A stretch of 64,000 nt of DNA from Sphingomonas sp. 3P27F8 (GCF_005502745.1 NZ_SCNL01000012.1:1-64000); one strand, 5' to 3'; positions 18,222 through 29,000 are shown, counted from the first letter of the stretch. The notes: generated by a model not told the origin, from the letters alone. A program made the numbers and translations.

Positions 18222-20507
18222 TCAGAACCGGATGGTGGCGTCGACGCTGTATGTGCGCGGCGTCCCTCGGATGAGGTAGTCAAACCCTGCGAACCTGAGC
18301 GCCAAACCGTAGGCGTAATACTTCTCGTTGAAGAGGTTCTTGACACCTGCGCCGACGGAGAAGCGATCGCCGTTATAGGCCAAACGGGCGTTGGATACCC
18401 AGTAGCCCTTCTGGGAAATCGATTCAGTCTGCGCGATATCGAAATAGATGCGCGAACTGTAGGAGGCGTCGATGTTGAAATCGACCGTGCCTTTGTCCAG
18501 CTTCGCGAGCACGACCGCGCCCGTGAGGTTGAGGTTGAACTTCGCGGAATTAGATATCTGATTCCCGGCGACATTCGTGCCGCTCGAACCCGATACGGTT
18601 GCATTGTCGTTATACTTGGGATCCAGCACACCGACGCCGACGCCAAGCGTCACCCGATCAACTGGCCGCGCGGTTATCTCGCCTTCGAAACCCCGAACAC
18701 GTGCGCCGCTGATCGAACGCAGCGGAAACAGCCCACCCGCCTCGGTCACGACGACCTGCTGGTTGTTGTAATCCGTCTGGAAAACCGAGCCGTTGATCGT
18801 CAGCGCGCGATCCAGCAATGTGGTCTTGAAGCCGAGTTCATAGGTCCGCGCGGTTTCGGGGGGCGCGAAGGTGATTTCGGACGGGTCACTGAACGCCTGC
18901 GCATTCACAGCGCCGCTACGGTAGCCTTCGCGCATGGAAGCGTAGACCAGAACATCTTTCGAGGGCTTCCAATTGGCGCCGACTTCGAAGCTGGTGTTGT
19001 TGAAGGTGCGGCGATCGGCATAGTCGCTTATGGTCTGGACCGCAGCGCGATCCACATTGTCGCCTAGAAAGGCATTGAAGTTTGATACGGCCACCTTGTC
19101 GCGACTGAAGCGCACGCCGCCATATATCGAAACCGTTTTGGTTATCTCGAGGTCGCCGCGGAGATAGGCTGCATAGCTCTTGCGATCCTGCCTGAAGCTG
19201 TTCGACTGAACGAAGCCCGTACCGGTCGGTGTGAATCCAAAGCTACATGCCGGGCCGCAACCGGGATCCGTGAGAAGCGAGTAGTCAAACCCTGCGTTGA
19301 CGGAGTCCTTCGAATAGAAAAGACCCGCCTGAACGTTTAAGGGCCCGCTAAAGGACGTCGCGAGCCTCAACTCCTGAACGAATTGCTTGATATTCCGACC
19401 GAAGGTGAAGATCGGGTCGTCAGCCTTGATGGGAAGCCCGTCATCGTCTCCGACATCGACCCAAGTGCCCCAGTCGTAGGTCGTCACTGAAGTCAGCCTG
19501 AGGTGGTCGGCCACGTCCCAGTTCATGATCAGGTTCAGCCCGTCGCTTTGAATTGTCCGCTTAGGCGTGTCTGTCGTCGCCGTCTGGAAGAAGCCCAGGC
19601 CGTTTCGGTTCGCACCGGGAAGGCCGGACAGGTTATTGCCAGGGAAAAGGATCGCCGGATCGTTGAAGTTGATGTTCGCGGCGAATGGCGCATAATTGCG
19701 GCCACCGCTCCTGACATGGTTAAACCGCAGCGTCGCCTTGAAGGTGCTCGAGGGCTCGAACTGCAGCGAGCCGCGGAAGGCGAAGACGTCCGTCTGATCC
19801 AGGTTGCCTAGCCCAGGGGTTACGTTTTCGAGAACGCCGGTGTCGTGGACATACAGTGCGGCGAAGCGGACCGACAAAATATCGCGGATCAACGGCGTTT
19901 GCACCGCGCCCTGCAACCGAACGCGATTGAAGTTACCGTAGGCACCGGTCATGTACCCTTCGGTGTCGAAGCCCGGCTTCTTCGTCACGATGTTCACGGC
20001 GCCGCCGGTCGCGTTTTTTCCGTAGAGCGTGCCCTGTGGACCGCGAAGCACCTCCACGCGCTCAATGTCAAAAAGCGGCATCGTCTCGAAGGTGGATAGT
20101 CCGCGGATGCCCTCGTCGACATAGATCGCGATCGGCTTGCTCTGGTTGGCGGAATAGTCGGTTGAAGAGATGCCCCTAATGACGAAGTTGGGCGGGCCGC
20201 CCTCACCGAATGGAGTGGCGACCTGAGTATTAGGCGATAGCCTCATCAAATCGCCGACCTGGACCGCCTGGCGCTTCTCGATCGACTCACCGCCGAACGC
20301 GGAGATGGCTACCGGGACGTCCTGGAGACGTTGCTCGCGCCGTTGTGCGGTGACGACGATATCGCCATCACCTGAAGTTTGCGCGTTGTCGGCCTTGGGC
20401 GGAGCAGCGTCCTGCGCGTAAGCCGCCGTCGAGAATCCGAGTGAAAGCGAAGCGAGCGAAACCGCGAGTGCGGTTCGGGCCGAGCCGCGTGTAATTCGAG
20501 CGATCAT
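18222..20507 (-). CDS. TonB-dependent outer-membrane receptor
   Basis: A 761-residue receptor. A signal peptide ends at AAYAQ, then a TonB-box-like IVVTAQRR and a plug domain with PLFDIERVEVLRGPQGTLYG, followed by a beta-barrel ending in aromatic F (DATIRF). ATG 20507 is chosen because AGGGAGAGG precedes it; an upstream in-frame ATG (20585) would add 26 residues lying before the signal peptide. Sphingomonads use such receptors for aromatic and heterocyclic substrates, and the placement suggests uptake of the substrate of this locus. Its promoter resembles that of the NmrA-like gene. Confidence 0.92.
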   Translation of the reverse strand: MIARITRGSARTALAVSLASLSLGFSTAAYAQDAAPPKADNAQTSGDGDIVVTAQRREQRLQDVPVAISAFGGESIEKRQAVQVGDLMRLSPNTQVATPFGEGGPPNFVIRGISSTDYSANQSKPIAIYVDEGIRGLSTFETMPLFDIERVEVLRGPQGTLYGKNATGGAVNIVTKKPGFDTEGYMTGAYGNFNRVRLQGAVQTPLIRDILSVRFAALYVHDTGVLENVTPGLGNLDQTDVFAFRGSLQFEPSSTFKATLRFNHVRSGGRNYAPFAANINFNDPAILFPGNNLSGLPGANRNGLGFFQTATTDTPKRTIQSDGLNLIMNWDVADHLRLTSVTTYDWGTWVDVGDDDGLPIKADDPIFTFGRNIKQFVQELRLATSFSGPLNVQAGLFYSKDSVNAGFDYSLLTDPGCGPACSFGFTPTGTGFVQSNSFRQDRKSYAAYLRGDLEITKTVSIYGGVRFSRDKVAVSNFNAFLGDNVDRAAVQTISDYADRRTFNNTSFEVGANWKPSKDVLVYASMREGYRSGAVNAQAFSDPSEITFAPPETARTYELGFKTTLLDRALTINGSVFQTDYNNQQVVVTEAGGLFPLRSISGARVRGFEGEITARPVDRVTLGVGVGVLDPKYNDNATVSGSSGTNVAGNQISNSAKFNLNLTGAVVLAKLDKGTVDFNIDASYSSRIYFDIAQTESISQKGYWVSNARLAYNGDRFSVGAGVKNLFNEKYYAYGLALRFAGFDYLIRGTPRTYSVDATIRF

Positions 20508-20706
20508 TGTACCTCTCCCTTTTTCCCTCTTTGCGCACTTCTCGTCTCGCCGACCTTGAGCGCGGACCCGCTTCGCAGGTCGCACACCGCTCGGTCAGAG
20601 CGCTCCTCGCGCCCGCTGTTCGTTACCCCAGCGCGATCCCCACGAACGCCACATAAAATCCCACTGTCTGCCCCAGATGCAGATCAGCTCGATCACCCCT
20701 GATTTA

Positions 20707-20739
20707 ATTGTTCTAATGCATAATTTAGAAGACTGTCAA
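20707..20739 (-). promoter_or_regulatory. TonB-receptor promoter resembling the NmrA-gene promoter
   Basis: On the minus strand TTGACAGTC (from 20739) is followed by AAATTAT after 4 nt. The NmrA-like promoter has TTGACAGTC and AAATTAT separated by 3 nt. The plus-strand segment ATTGTTCTAATGCATAAT (20707-20724) is a degenerate version of the ATTATC/GATAAT palindrome. The gap 20508-21207 between the divergent receptor and permease genes holds no supported gene. Confidence 0.45.
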
Positions 20740-21207
20740 CTTGCGGGAAAGAGGACGGAGCTTGTCGCGCCGCTGCGTCATCTCGTGGCTCCGTCATATA
20801 AATATTACCGTATTATCAGCTAGTTAATGCAATATATCCCAGTCCTGATCCGGCTTCGGCAACCACGCTGTAGATCTGCATGAAATGAGCATCTGAATAA
20901 ATTTCTTGCAGGGCGTGATGAAATTGTTACACAACCGCGACGGTGACGCTGGTCGGGTCCGGTGGCGAGGTTGAGAGTAAAAGCCTGCCCAGCGCCGATC
21001 TAGATCTCACGTGCGAAGTCGAGCGTGGACACAACGGGCGGGGCGGATGCGAGACTTTGATCTGGCGAGGATCTCGAAAGACACTTCCGGCCGGCCGGGG
21101 CGATGCGGCGACGCGCTGAGCGCGTCCGCATCGGAGAGCTCGCGAAACCGGAGACGGCCGCCAGGATCGGCATCCGACGTAACATTGGCCGCTTTATGGA
21201 GTTCCGA

Positions 21208-22674
21208 ATGACGCAAGCAAATGAGGCCGCCTCGTCCGGGTCGGGCAGATCCTTGTCCGAGGGCCAACCCGTTGCGCTGCCACGGTCCCTGAGCACGTTT
21301 CGGCTCGCGGTCTTCGTCATCGCAGCCGTCGCGCCGCTTGCCTGCGTCATCGGTGTGCTTCCGGTAGCGCTGGTGTTCGGTAGCGGAACGGCGCTTCCAC
21401 TTGCCTTCGTGGTCGCCACGGTCGTCACGGCACTGTTTGCGGTGGGCTATTCCGCGTTCAGCCGGGAAGTTGTGACCGGCGGCGCATTCTACACCTACAT
21501 CGCGCGCGGACTTGGTCCGGTCATGGGCTTGGGAGCGGCCGGCGTCGCGGTGGTGTCTTACACCATGTTCGTGCCGGGGGGATTCGGCTATCTCGGCTAC
21601 ATGATGCAGACCACGTTCAGCGACTTGCTGGGGGTCCACCTGCATTGGGTGATCTACTCGCTGATCGCCTGGATCATCATCGGTTTCTTCGGCCTTCGCC
21701 AGATCGACTTCAGTGCCCGGGTGGTGCTAGTCGTCATCGTCATCGAATTCTTGCTGCTGCTCTTCTTCGACGCGGTCCTCGTCGGACGGCTTGGCAGCGC
21801 GGCGTTCCCCATCCAATCACTGGACATCACCGGCCTTACAGGTGGCGCGCCCGGCGTCGCCATCCTGCTCGCGTTCACGTGCTATTTCGGCATCGAGTCG
21901 GCTGCGCTGTTCTCGGAGGAGGCCAAGTCACCGCAGAAATCGGTGGCCCGGGCGACCTATATCGCGATCCTCATCATAGGCATCTTCTACTTCGTCACGT
22001 CGTGGATCACGGTGGGCGGGATCGGGCCCGACAAGATCAAAGGCATACCGGAAGCGGACGTCGGGCTCATCTACTTCAAGCTCAGCGACCGATATGTGAG
22101 CGGCGCGTTCACGACGATCATCCAGACCGCACTGGTTACCAGCATGTTCGCCACCGTCCTATCGATGCACAACGTGGCTGCGCGCTATCTTTTCGTCCTC
22201 GGCCGCCAAGGCTGCCTGCCCCGTGTCCTCGGTCGCGCGCATCCTGTCCATGGATCACCGACCGCGGCCAGCGCCACGGTCTCGGTCGTTGCGCTCGTCG
22301 TGTTCACGAGCGCCGCTTATCTCGGGCTGCACCCGATGCTCGGACTCGGCCTGATCGCCCTGGGCTTCGCTGCGGTCGGTGTGATGTTCATGCAGGCCCT
22401 CACCAGCCTGGCGGTCGTCTCCTATTTCCGCAAACACCCCGAGCGGCACTTGTGGCAGCACGTGATCGCGCCGATCCTGGCTTTTCTCGGGCTGCTGGTG
22501 GCGCTGTACTTCGCGATCAAGAACTTCGAATTCCTCAGCGGCAGCCATAACCCGGTGGTCAATCGGCTTCCGATCGGCATCCTGGTCGCGATGGTGGCCG
22601 GAATCGGGTTCGCGCTGTGGCTCCGCCGATATCGCCCGGACCGCTTCGCCGCGATCCAGCTCGACGAATCCTGA
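21208..22674 (+). CDS. APC-superfamily amino acid/amine permease
   Basis: A 488-residue membrane protein with about 12 hydrophobic segments, for example residues 26-60, 65-85 and 100-130. An N-terminal GRSLSEGQPVALPRSLSTF leads into the first helix. Features fit the APC family of proton-coupled amino acid/polyamine transporters. GGAG 6 nt before ATG 21208 sets the start; ATG 21196 and an earlier in-frame ATG are less likely. It is divergent from the TonB receptor. Periplasm-to-cytosol import of an amine intermediate would link it to the oxidases, but the substrate is not readable. Confidence 0.87.
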   Translation: MTQANEAASSGSGRSLSEGQPVALPRSLSTFRLAVFVIAAVAPLACVIGVLPVALVFGSGTALPLAFVVATVVTALFAVGYSAFSREVVTGGAFYTYIARGLGPVMGLGAAGVAVVSYTMFVPGGFGYLGYMMQTTFSDLLGVHLHWVIYSLIAWIIIGFFGLRQIDFSARVVLVVIVIEFLLLLFFDAVLVGRLGSAAFPIQSLDITGLTGGAPGVAILLAFTCYFGIESAALFSEEAKSPQKSVARATYIAILIIGIFYFVTSWITVGGIGPDKIKGIPEADVGLIYFKLSDRYVSGAFTTIIQTALVTSMFATVLSMHNVAARYLFVLGRQGCLPRVLGRAHPVHGSPTAASATVSVVALVVFTSAAYLGLHPMLGLGLIALGFAAVGVMFMQALTSLAVVSYFRKHPERHLWQHVIAPILAFLGLLVALYFAIKNFEFLSGSHNPVVNRLPIGILVAMVAGIGFALWLRRYRPDRFAAIQLDES

Positions 22675-22777
22675 TTCGACGGCGCTCTGTCCATTTGCGG
22701 TTCGCCGACAGAGTGTCCGGTCGCATGCACCGCACCCCGTCGACGGCCGACGACCCGTCAAGTTCCTGCGGTAGGGA

Positions 22778-23482
22778 TCAGGGAGCCGATGTGGAAGGTG
22801 GGGTGTGGACCTCCGCAGCGCATACGCGTCTGATCTCGGCGCTAGCCGACGCGATCCCCGTCGCGACGAAGCCACCCGCCTCAGCGCGCGCCATGAGCGC
22901 AGCGTCTTCCCTCATGAAGCGGTAGGAGTATTCCACCAGCCCGGCTCGCGCCATCGCCAGGTTCACAACGTGCACGGTGCGGTGGGAGAAGGCGACGATG
23001 TCCGCGAAGTCGATCCTTGCGACCTTCATGGCGTCCGCGGCACCTCGCTCAACCGTCTCACTGATGTCGGCGAAGTTCGCGATGACGTCCGACATCCCGT
23101 CGCGCCACGAAAGTATGCGGCCCGCGAACGAGGAACCGACCTCGTTCACGGCGAAGATCTCGATCGTCGACCTGGTGGCAGCCAGGATCCAGTCGCTCTG
23201 GCTTATGGAATCCTGTGACGGATGGTTGTGCCAGTACCGGACCGGCCCACCGGTCGCAGCATCATTCATCTCGTCGGTCACGGGCGCGCTCCTGTATCCG
23301 GTCGATGAACCGATGAGGGCGGTTCCGGCACCGTCGATGCAATGGAGCAACTCCCGATCGCGGTTCGCGGGATCCCTCGCGAAGGTGATTATCTCGGCGA
23401 GCGTGCCCTGCTCGAGTTCCGTGAAGATCAAAGGGATCAGGCCGTCGGCCGAACCGGTGAACCATCTCCCGTGCTCGGTCAT
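22778..23482 (-). CDS. orphan JAMM/MPN+ metallohydrolase-like protein
   Basis: A 234-residue protein with a JAMM signature: H85-N-H87-P-S, then S-Q-S-D98 (HNHPSQDSISQSDW), the H-x-H...D zinc motif of RadC/Mov34 proteins. Catalytically competent JAMM proteins also need an upstream Glu; E23 or E44 are candidates. The C-terminal ~110 residues, with FSHRTVHVVNLAMARAG, are not a domain I recognise. No ubiquitin-like or E1-like partner is adjacent. ATG 23482 follows GGAGCGG. It stands alone between the permease and a trpG relic. Confidence 0.65.
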   Translation of the reverse strand: MTEHGRWFTGSADGLIPLIFTELEQGTLAEIITFARDPANRDRELLHCIDGAGTALIGSSTGYRSAPVTDEMNDAATGGPVRYWHNHPSQDSISQSDWILAATRSTIEIFAVNEVGSSFAGRILSWRDGMSDVIANFADISETVERGAADAMKVARIDFADIVAFSHRTVHVVNLAMARAGLVEYSYRFMREDAALMARAEAGGFVATGIASASAEIRRVCAAEVHTPPSTSAP

Positions 23483-23601
23483 CCGCTCCGCTCCCTCCAT
23501 TCTGCCTGCTCCATGGTTGCCGCCAGGGTTTCAACCGCGGTGTCGGGCTCAAACGAGCGCAACGCTGTCCCGCCGCGGCTGCGATCCGCTATGGAGCGCA
23601 T

Positions 23602-23870
23602 ATGCTATTGGTCATCGACAATTACGACAGCTTCACCTGAAACCTGGTCCACTACCTTCCGTCCCGATCATTCCTACCCCTGACGACGCGAGCGTCCGCC
23701 TGGATGACACTCCGACACCCGATCGACGCCTTCCGGATACCCATAGCCAGGCGCTGATCATCGGGCACGCCCCCGGAGCGTCGGCTAGGCCGACAGCGGC
23801 GTTGCAAGCAGTGGAAGAGTTCAGGAACTGTGCGGTGCGAATGCACCGGATGAGGGAGAAAAAGACTTGT
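23602..23870 (+). pseudogene. decayed anthranilate synthase component II (trpG/pabA) relic
   Basis: The frame at 23602 begins MLLVIDNYDSFT, then a TGA stop (23638-23640), then NLVHYL, the N-terminus of TrpG in which FTWNLVHYL has become FT-stop-NLVHYL (TGG to TGA). Further on, in another frame, ALIIGHAPGAS is a possible remnant of the ISPGPG loop, followed by a recognisable helix. Roughly the first 80 codons survive with a stop and indels; the glutamine-amidotransferase core is missing. It marks old host sequence at the left side of the accessory region. Confidence 0.6.
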
Positions 23871-23973
23871 TCTCGCAGTTTACTTCCACGCCATCGCCGC
23901 AGTACCCCGGCGGACGTCCATACTTGATAGGGCCGTCGCTCCGTCGCTTACCTACTTTGCACCCAGCGCAGCG

Positions 23974-24336
23974 TCAGTCTTCGGCGGCCCCCGCGTCGGT
24001 AGCGCGACTTCCGGGCCCGCGTGACAGCCGCTTCACAGCCCGGATCTCCTCAGCGTCCAGAACGACGCCGTCCACGAGCTCGGACAACCCGATGCCGAGC
24101 TCAAGACCAAGGCGGAACAGCACCAGCAGGGATGGGTTCTGCAGGCCCCGCTCCAATCTAGAAAGGTAGAGGCGGTCGAGATCGGCCAGGTCGGCGAGCT
24201 CGGCCTGGGAAAGGCCGCGGTCAGTCCGCCGCCGCCTTATCCGCTCGCCAACCTCTCGAATCGCCCCGATCTGCACAGCGGCACTATGGCGGCAGCGCGG
24301 GATCGGCGCGAGCGGAAACGGCCGCAGCGACGCCAA
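23974..24336 (-). CDS. XRE-family HTH regulator
   Basis: A 120-residue protein with one helix-turn-helix domain, residues 32-86: GERIRRRRTDRGLSQAELA, LYLSRLERGLQNPSL and FRLGLELGIGLSELV. The first 20 residues look unstructured, and a GTG at residue 21 could be the real start. It is divergent from the gene at 24461, so it may repress that promoter. It is the first gene of the accessory region read from the left. Confidence 0.78.
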   Translation of the reverse strand: MASLRPFPLAPIPRCRHSAAVQIGAIREVGERIRRRRTDRGLSQAELADLADLDRLYLSRLERGLQNPSLLVLFRLGLELGIGLSELVDGVVLDAEEIRAVKRLSRGPGSRATDAGAAED

Positions 24337-24460
24337 GTCCGTCTGGCATCAGGGCCTGACCCCCTGGCACGCTACCGACCTGACCGACGCGCCGCGCTTG
24401 AGACACCATTAACCCACGTCCGATAGCGTCGCCGCGGAGATCGAACACGAGGCGGACGGA

Positions 24461-25402
24461 ATGGGTGAACCGATAGATGTGGGCACGCTGGATCCATGGG
24501 AAATCTACGTCGAGAACGCGACGTGGCCTGCGGCAGAAGGACAGCGATTCATCGTCGATCTCGCCGCGACGCTCATGGAGCGGCGCTACGAGGTGACCGC
24601 GCTGGACCTGCACCTGTCCCCCGACTTCTGCTCGACCTTCCGCGACATCGTCGTCGCGGACATCGCCCAGGCGCTCATGAGCGGCGGCGTCGTGGCTAGC
24701 GCCATGCCGGTCGGCGGCGGCGCTCTCTTGCCGATCGGAAGCGCCGAATGGACCAACGCCGTCGTGCGCACGGCCGTTGCGACCGGCACCATGCAGCGGC
24801 GCTACCGGTCGCGCCGCCTCCATCCACACTGGGTCTTCGTCGGCAAGACCGAGGCCGCCCTGATGGAGCGCGTCCATGCGATCGCGGACATGATCGCGCC
24901 GACCGAGGAACGCGGACCGGCTGAGGAACTCGGCGAGATCGTGCTCGCCAACCTCAGCGCGATTGCCGGCAACAAGCTGGCGCTCGATCCGGAAGGAAGC
25001 GCGCAGCGCGTGCTGAAACTGCTGATGCCAAGCCTGCATCCGACGCTGAACATCGACGATACGAACAAGTTCGTCGCCGCGGTCGTCCCCTGGCTCATCG
25101 GGAGGTTCAACGAGGACAAGGACGGGAACATGGTGAAGAAGGATTTCCAAGACGAAGCGATCGCCGAGTTCGGCCCCTTCATGACCAAGCGCATCTTCGA
25201 AAAGGTATGGGAAAAAGCGCTGCAATTCAGGGCGTCGGACGACGAAAAAGTGGCGACGGCCGCAAACCCGACGATGCCCTCAGCCGTCAAAACCTCGGTC
25301 TCCATCCCTAACCTCGCGTCGATGCCACCGAAGGGCGACCACGCGGATCGCTCCCGCGCCGGCCGCCGAGGGAAGACGAAGGCCGAATTTAAGGCGGCCT
25401 AG
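24461..25402 (+). CDS. conserved island protein of unknown function
   Basis: A 313-residue protein that I do not recognise. It is mostly alpha-helical in composition (RVLKLLMPSLHPTLNIDD, FMTKRIFEKVWEKAL), with no signal peptide or membrane segment. The tail is basic (RSRAGRRGKTKAEFKAA), which may suggest nucleic-acid contact. GAGGCGG lies just before ATG 24461. A long minus-strand frame covers the same bases, but its arginine-rich, domain-free translation marks it as the shadow. It is followed 300 nt later by the AlpA-like gene and the recombinase, so a role in element control is possible. Confidence 0.65.
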   Translation: MGEPIDVGTLDPWEIYVENATWPAAEGQRFIVDLAATLMERRYEVTALDLHLSPDFCSTFRDIVVADIAQALMSGGVVASAMPVGGGALLPIGSAEWTNAVVRTAVATGTMQRRYRSRRLHPHWVFVGKTEAALMERVHAIADMIAPTEERGPAEELGEIVLANLSAIAGNKLALDPEGSAQRVLKLLMPSLHPTLNIDDTNKFVAAVVPWLIGRFNEDKDGNMVKKDFQDEAIAEFGPFMTKRIFEKVWEKALQFRASDDEKVATAANPTMPSAVKTSVSIPNLASMPPKGDHADRSRAGRRGKTKAEFKAA

Positions 25403-25701
25403 CAGACGGCGGCAGCCGCTCGCCTGCGATCCCGTGCACGACACCTGCTCCATCGTGCGGCCGCGACGTCGCTTGCCGTCCCGCGCGAACGACCTCGTCG
25501 GGCAGCCGGCATCAGCGGACCGTGGCACCTCCCGAGTCGCGCCAAACAATCTCCCCACCACCAGATGAAAGCGGGTGCGGCAAGGTCGCACGGGCCTCCC
25601 CGCACCCTCGTGCCCCACGACCTCAGGACGCGGCCAATCCCCGCATCTGCAAACGATAGGCGATCCTGTCGATCCGGCTCCCGGCAACAAGGGAGCACAC
25701 C

Positions 25702-25950
25702 ATGCCGAGAAAGAGATGGCCGCCCTCCGCGGTCCTGAAGACACCCGAGGCGGCACACCACGTCGGGCTGGCCGCCAGCACGCTTGAGAAAGCCAGGGTG
25801 GTGGGAGGTGGCCCGCCTTGGGTCGTCATCCTGAAGGGCGCGATACGCTACCGGGTCAGCGACCTGGACGAATGGCTCGCCGCCCGCGTGACCGGGCGCC
25901 CCGAGACCCGCTGCGCGGACTGCCCGCTCCGCCGCCGCGAAGAGGAATGA
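25702..25950 (+). CDS. AlpA/excisionase-like HTH protein
   Basis: An 82-residue protein with a MerR/AlpA-type winged helix: LKTPEAAHHVGLAASTLEKA, then GPPWVVILKGAIRYRVSDLDEWL. Such proteins bind element DNA as excisionases or activators. A C-x2-C pair near the end (CADCPLRRR) could bind metal. AGGGAG lies 7 nt before ATG 25702. The large recombinase starts 90 nt downstream, the usual excisionase/integrase order. The 299 nt before this gene show nothing I can call. Confidence 0.78.
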   Translation: MPRKRWPPSAVLKTPEAAHHVGLAASTLEKARVVGGGPPWVVILKGAIRYRVSDLDEWLAARVTGRPETRCADCPLRRREEE

Positions 25951-26039
25951 GCGGCAACCACCACACCGACGAACCCACACGCCCCGCGCCGCCCCCAAGC
26001 GACGCGGGGCCACCACGATCCGTTCAAGGAGAAGTTGAG

Positions 26040-29000
26040 ATGAACATGGTCAGCAAGAGCGAGAACTTCGCCGGTAACGCGTCCGACAAACCCACCATCC
26101 TCCGTGGCGCGCAGCTCGGCAGGCTCATGCGAGCCGCCAAGCCCGCGTTGGTGGCCGCCTGTGCCGGGATCGACGCCGAGAAAGAGTTCGCCGGGTCGCC
26201 GACGAAGCACCTGGAGGCCCGCATCCTGCGCAAGATCGACGCGTATCGCGCATGGATCGTACAGCACGGACTGCGGCCGCCGGTCAGCAACCACGGCGTC
26301 GCCTCCATTTCCATCCTCGAGCACATCGGCCACGCCGGTGCGAAACTGACCGACGCGATCCGCGTCGCCCTGGTCGGCCTGGAGGACCTGCTGCCGGACG
26401 ACGGGGAGGCGTTCAGCAAGCCCGACGGCGAGCCCGTCGACGTGCTCATCGGGTTCTACGCGATCGCGATGAAGGAGCGTGGTTTCGGCCTGCCGCTCAA
26501 CGGACCGAGCGGCCGCTACTGCTGGCGTCGCGCGTGCGAAGAGATCGGCTGCAAGCCGAAGGACCTCAACGAGCGGCGCAAGGCGTTCCTGCGCTCCATC
26601 GACCGCGCGATCGGCGTGCCCGGCGAAGCGGTCGTCGCGCCGACCACCCACTGGGACCCGACCCTGCGGAACGCCGCGGTGCCTGCCCTCCTGGCGCTCG
26701 AGCTGAAGCGGCTCAAGGGCAAGATGCCCGCCGATCCCCTCCACCCGACGATGATCGACGCGGTGCAGGTCGCCGAAGGCGCCGGCGTGACGGTCCGGGA
26801 CATCGTCGGCGGTTCGCTGGCCGCCGAGAACCTGCAGGCGATGGAGGACGCCCGCAACGGGAAGGCGCTCGTCCCCCACCCGATGGTCGCGGGGCGGCGG
26901 TTCACTATCAAGGACCTAAAGGAGTTCGGGCGCAAAGCCAGGGAGGCGGAGGCTAAGGCATTGGAGCACGCCGACCCCGCGAACACGGCCCGCATCACAG
27001 TCCGCGCGCTCACCCAGTTCCTGGGCCTGCCCAAGCTGGGGGGCAAGACCAGCGATCTCGTGCCGCTCGACCTGCCCGACCGCATCAGGCGCGCCATCGC
27101 CTCGCGGCCCAAGGGCTTCGGGTCGGGCTGGGCGAGCCAGATCCAGCGGTGGATCGGATACTATGACGCCGTGCGGTCCGAGAAGCCGCTCCCCAACACG
27201 TTCGCCACCGCGATCAGGATCCTCGCCGCCGAGGTCGGCATCAGCGCCTACCAGATCATCAGGACCGTCGGGGCCCGCGCCCACAACTGGCTCCACGGTC
27301 TGGCCTTCCCGACCGTCGAATCGGCGTCCCACATCCTCGCTCTCGAGAAACTGCTGAGGGTGCTGCCCGGGACGCTCACGCGGCTCCTGACCAAGGAGTG
27401 GCAGTCGCGCCGCTTCGAGCTCAAGCTCAGCGATCACGGCCTCAAGGGAGTGAGCAAGAACCTGCCCGACGACTTCGCGACCAAGTCGCCCGACGAGCAG
27501 CTCGCCATCGCGCGGGCGAAGTGGTCCCACCACGTCCGGCAGGAAACGGAGTTCGCCAATCGCCTCTCCAGCCAGATCCGCGATCGCTACCGGCTGCCGT
27601 TCGCAAAGTGGCCGAAGGTGATGCAGGACGCCTGGATCGAGCACACCCCGGAACTCAACGAGGTCCGCCCGTATCGCGAGGCGGATCTCCGCCTGCCCGG
27701 CAAGCGGCCGTCGAAGGCGGAACGCTCGAACGCCAAGCGCGAGGAGGACCGCAGCTGGCGGCCCCTGACGGAGCGGATGGCGGAACGCATGCTCGGCTAC
27801 TATTTCGGCTTCCTCGTGAGAGAGCGTGCGAAGCCGAAGGACGAGGGCGACGTCCCGGGCGGTCCGAACGCAGACGCGACGGGACCGACGGCGCAGGAAG
27901 AAGCGGACTTTATCGCCGAACCCGGGCTGGGCATGCCCATCGAGCTCATCCACCCGGCGCTCTTCCTGGTGATCGACCTCCTCACCGCCTTCGCCCACTG
28001 GCGGAAACGGCGGTCGGGCGGCCGCTTCGCGCCGACCATCGCGCAGACGCTGCAGCACGCCGCAGACTTCCTGAAGCCGGAAACGGGGTTGGTCTGGAAG
28101 ACCGAATACCAGGAGTACCTCGTGCGCTTCCAGGAGTGGTGGGACAAGGAAGGCGCTCTCGCCCAGGGCGACGTCTTCCTCGACCTCGACGCCTTCGTGG
28201 AGAACTGGCAGGTCGCGGTCGGCGAGACCCACGCCTACCTGCTCGAGGACATCGAGGAGATGCGCCCCGGCGACCCCAAGCGGAAGAAGCTGCGCTTGCC
28301 GTTCAAGCCGCTCAAGGGCTATCTCGCAGAGCACGACCCCATGGTGCCCTACATGGCCGACGTGCGGAAGATGCTCGCCTCCAGACCGCTCGGGATGGTG
28401 GACCGCCACCGGCACACCCGCAACTGCATTCTCACGCTCGTCGTCCTGCAGACCGGGCTGCGCGCCGCAACGCTGATGTTCACCGTGGCGGGTGACGAGC
28501 CGACGCTCCGGCGCGAGGAGGCCAAGGACAAGTCGGTGCGCTGGAGGATCGTCATCCCCTCCAGCCGGTTCAAGAACTTCAGCAGTCCCTTCTTCGCCAA
28601 CGCGCAGGACTACGACTTCACGCTGGACGACGAGGACGGTCTCTATGCCCTGCTCGACGACTACATGGCGCGCGGCCGGCCGTACCTCCTCAACGGACGA
28701 ACCTCCGACGCCCTGTTCATCGGCAACAAGGGCAAGGCCCTCTCCGCGGCGGGGCTGAGCAACGTCTACCGCTCCCTAACCGGCCGTTTCCTCGCGCACG
28801 ACGCCGACGCGGAGACCGGCACCGAGAACGTCCTGCCGCACGGGCTGCACGCCGTACGCCACATCATCGCCACGTCGCTGCTGCGAACGACCGGCGACAT
28901 CTACATCGCGGCCTGGGCGATCCAGGACACCGCGCGCACTGTCGAGCAGCACTACGTCGACTTCCTGCCCAGGAACAAGGCGATGCTCGCGGTGGTGCAC

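Noticed and set aside
24284..25225. Minus-strand open frame of 313 codons opposite the 24461 gene
   Set aside because: Same length as the plus-strand gene but Arg/His/Asp-rich without helical periodicity; the plus frame has the ribosome-binding site.
26916..28415. Minus-strand open frame of 499 codons
   Set aside because: Antisense to the recombinase; composition typical of a high-GC shadow frame, no motif, no ribosome-binding site.
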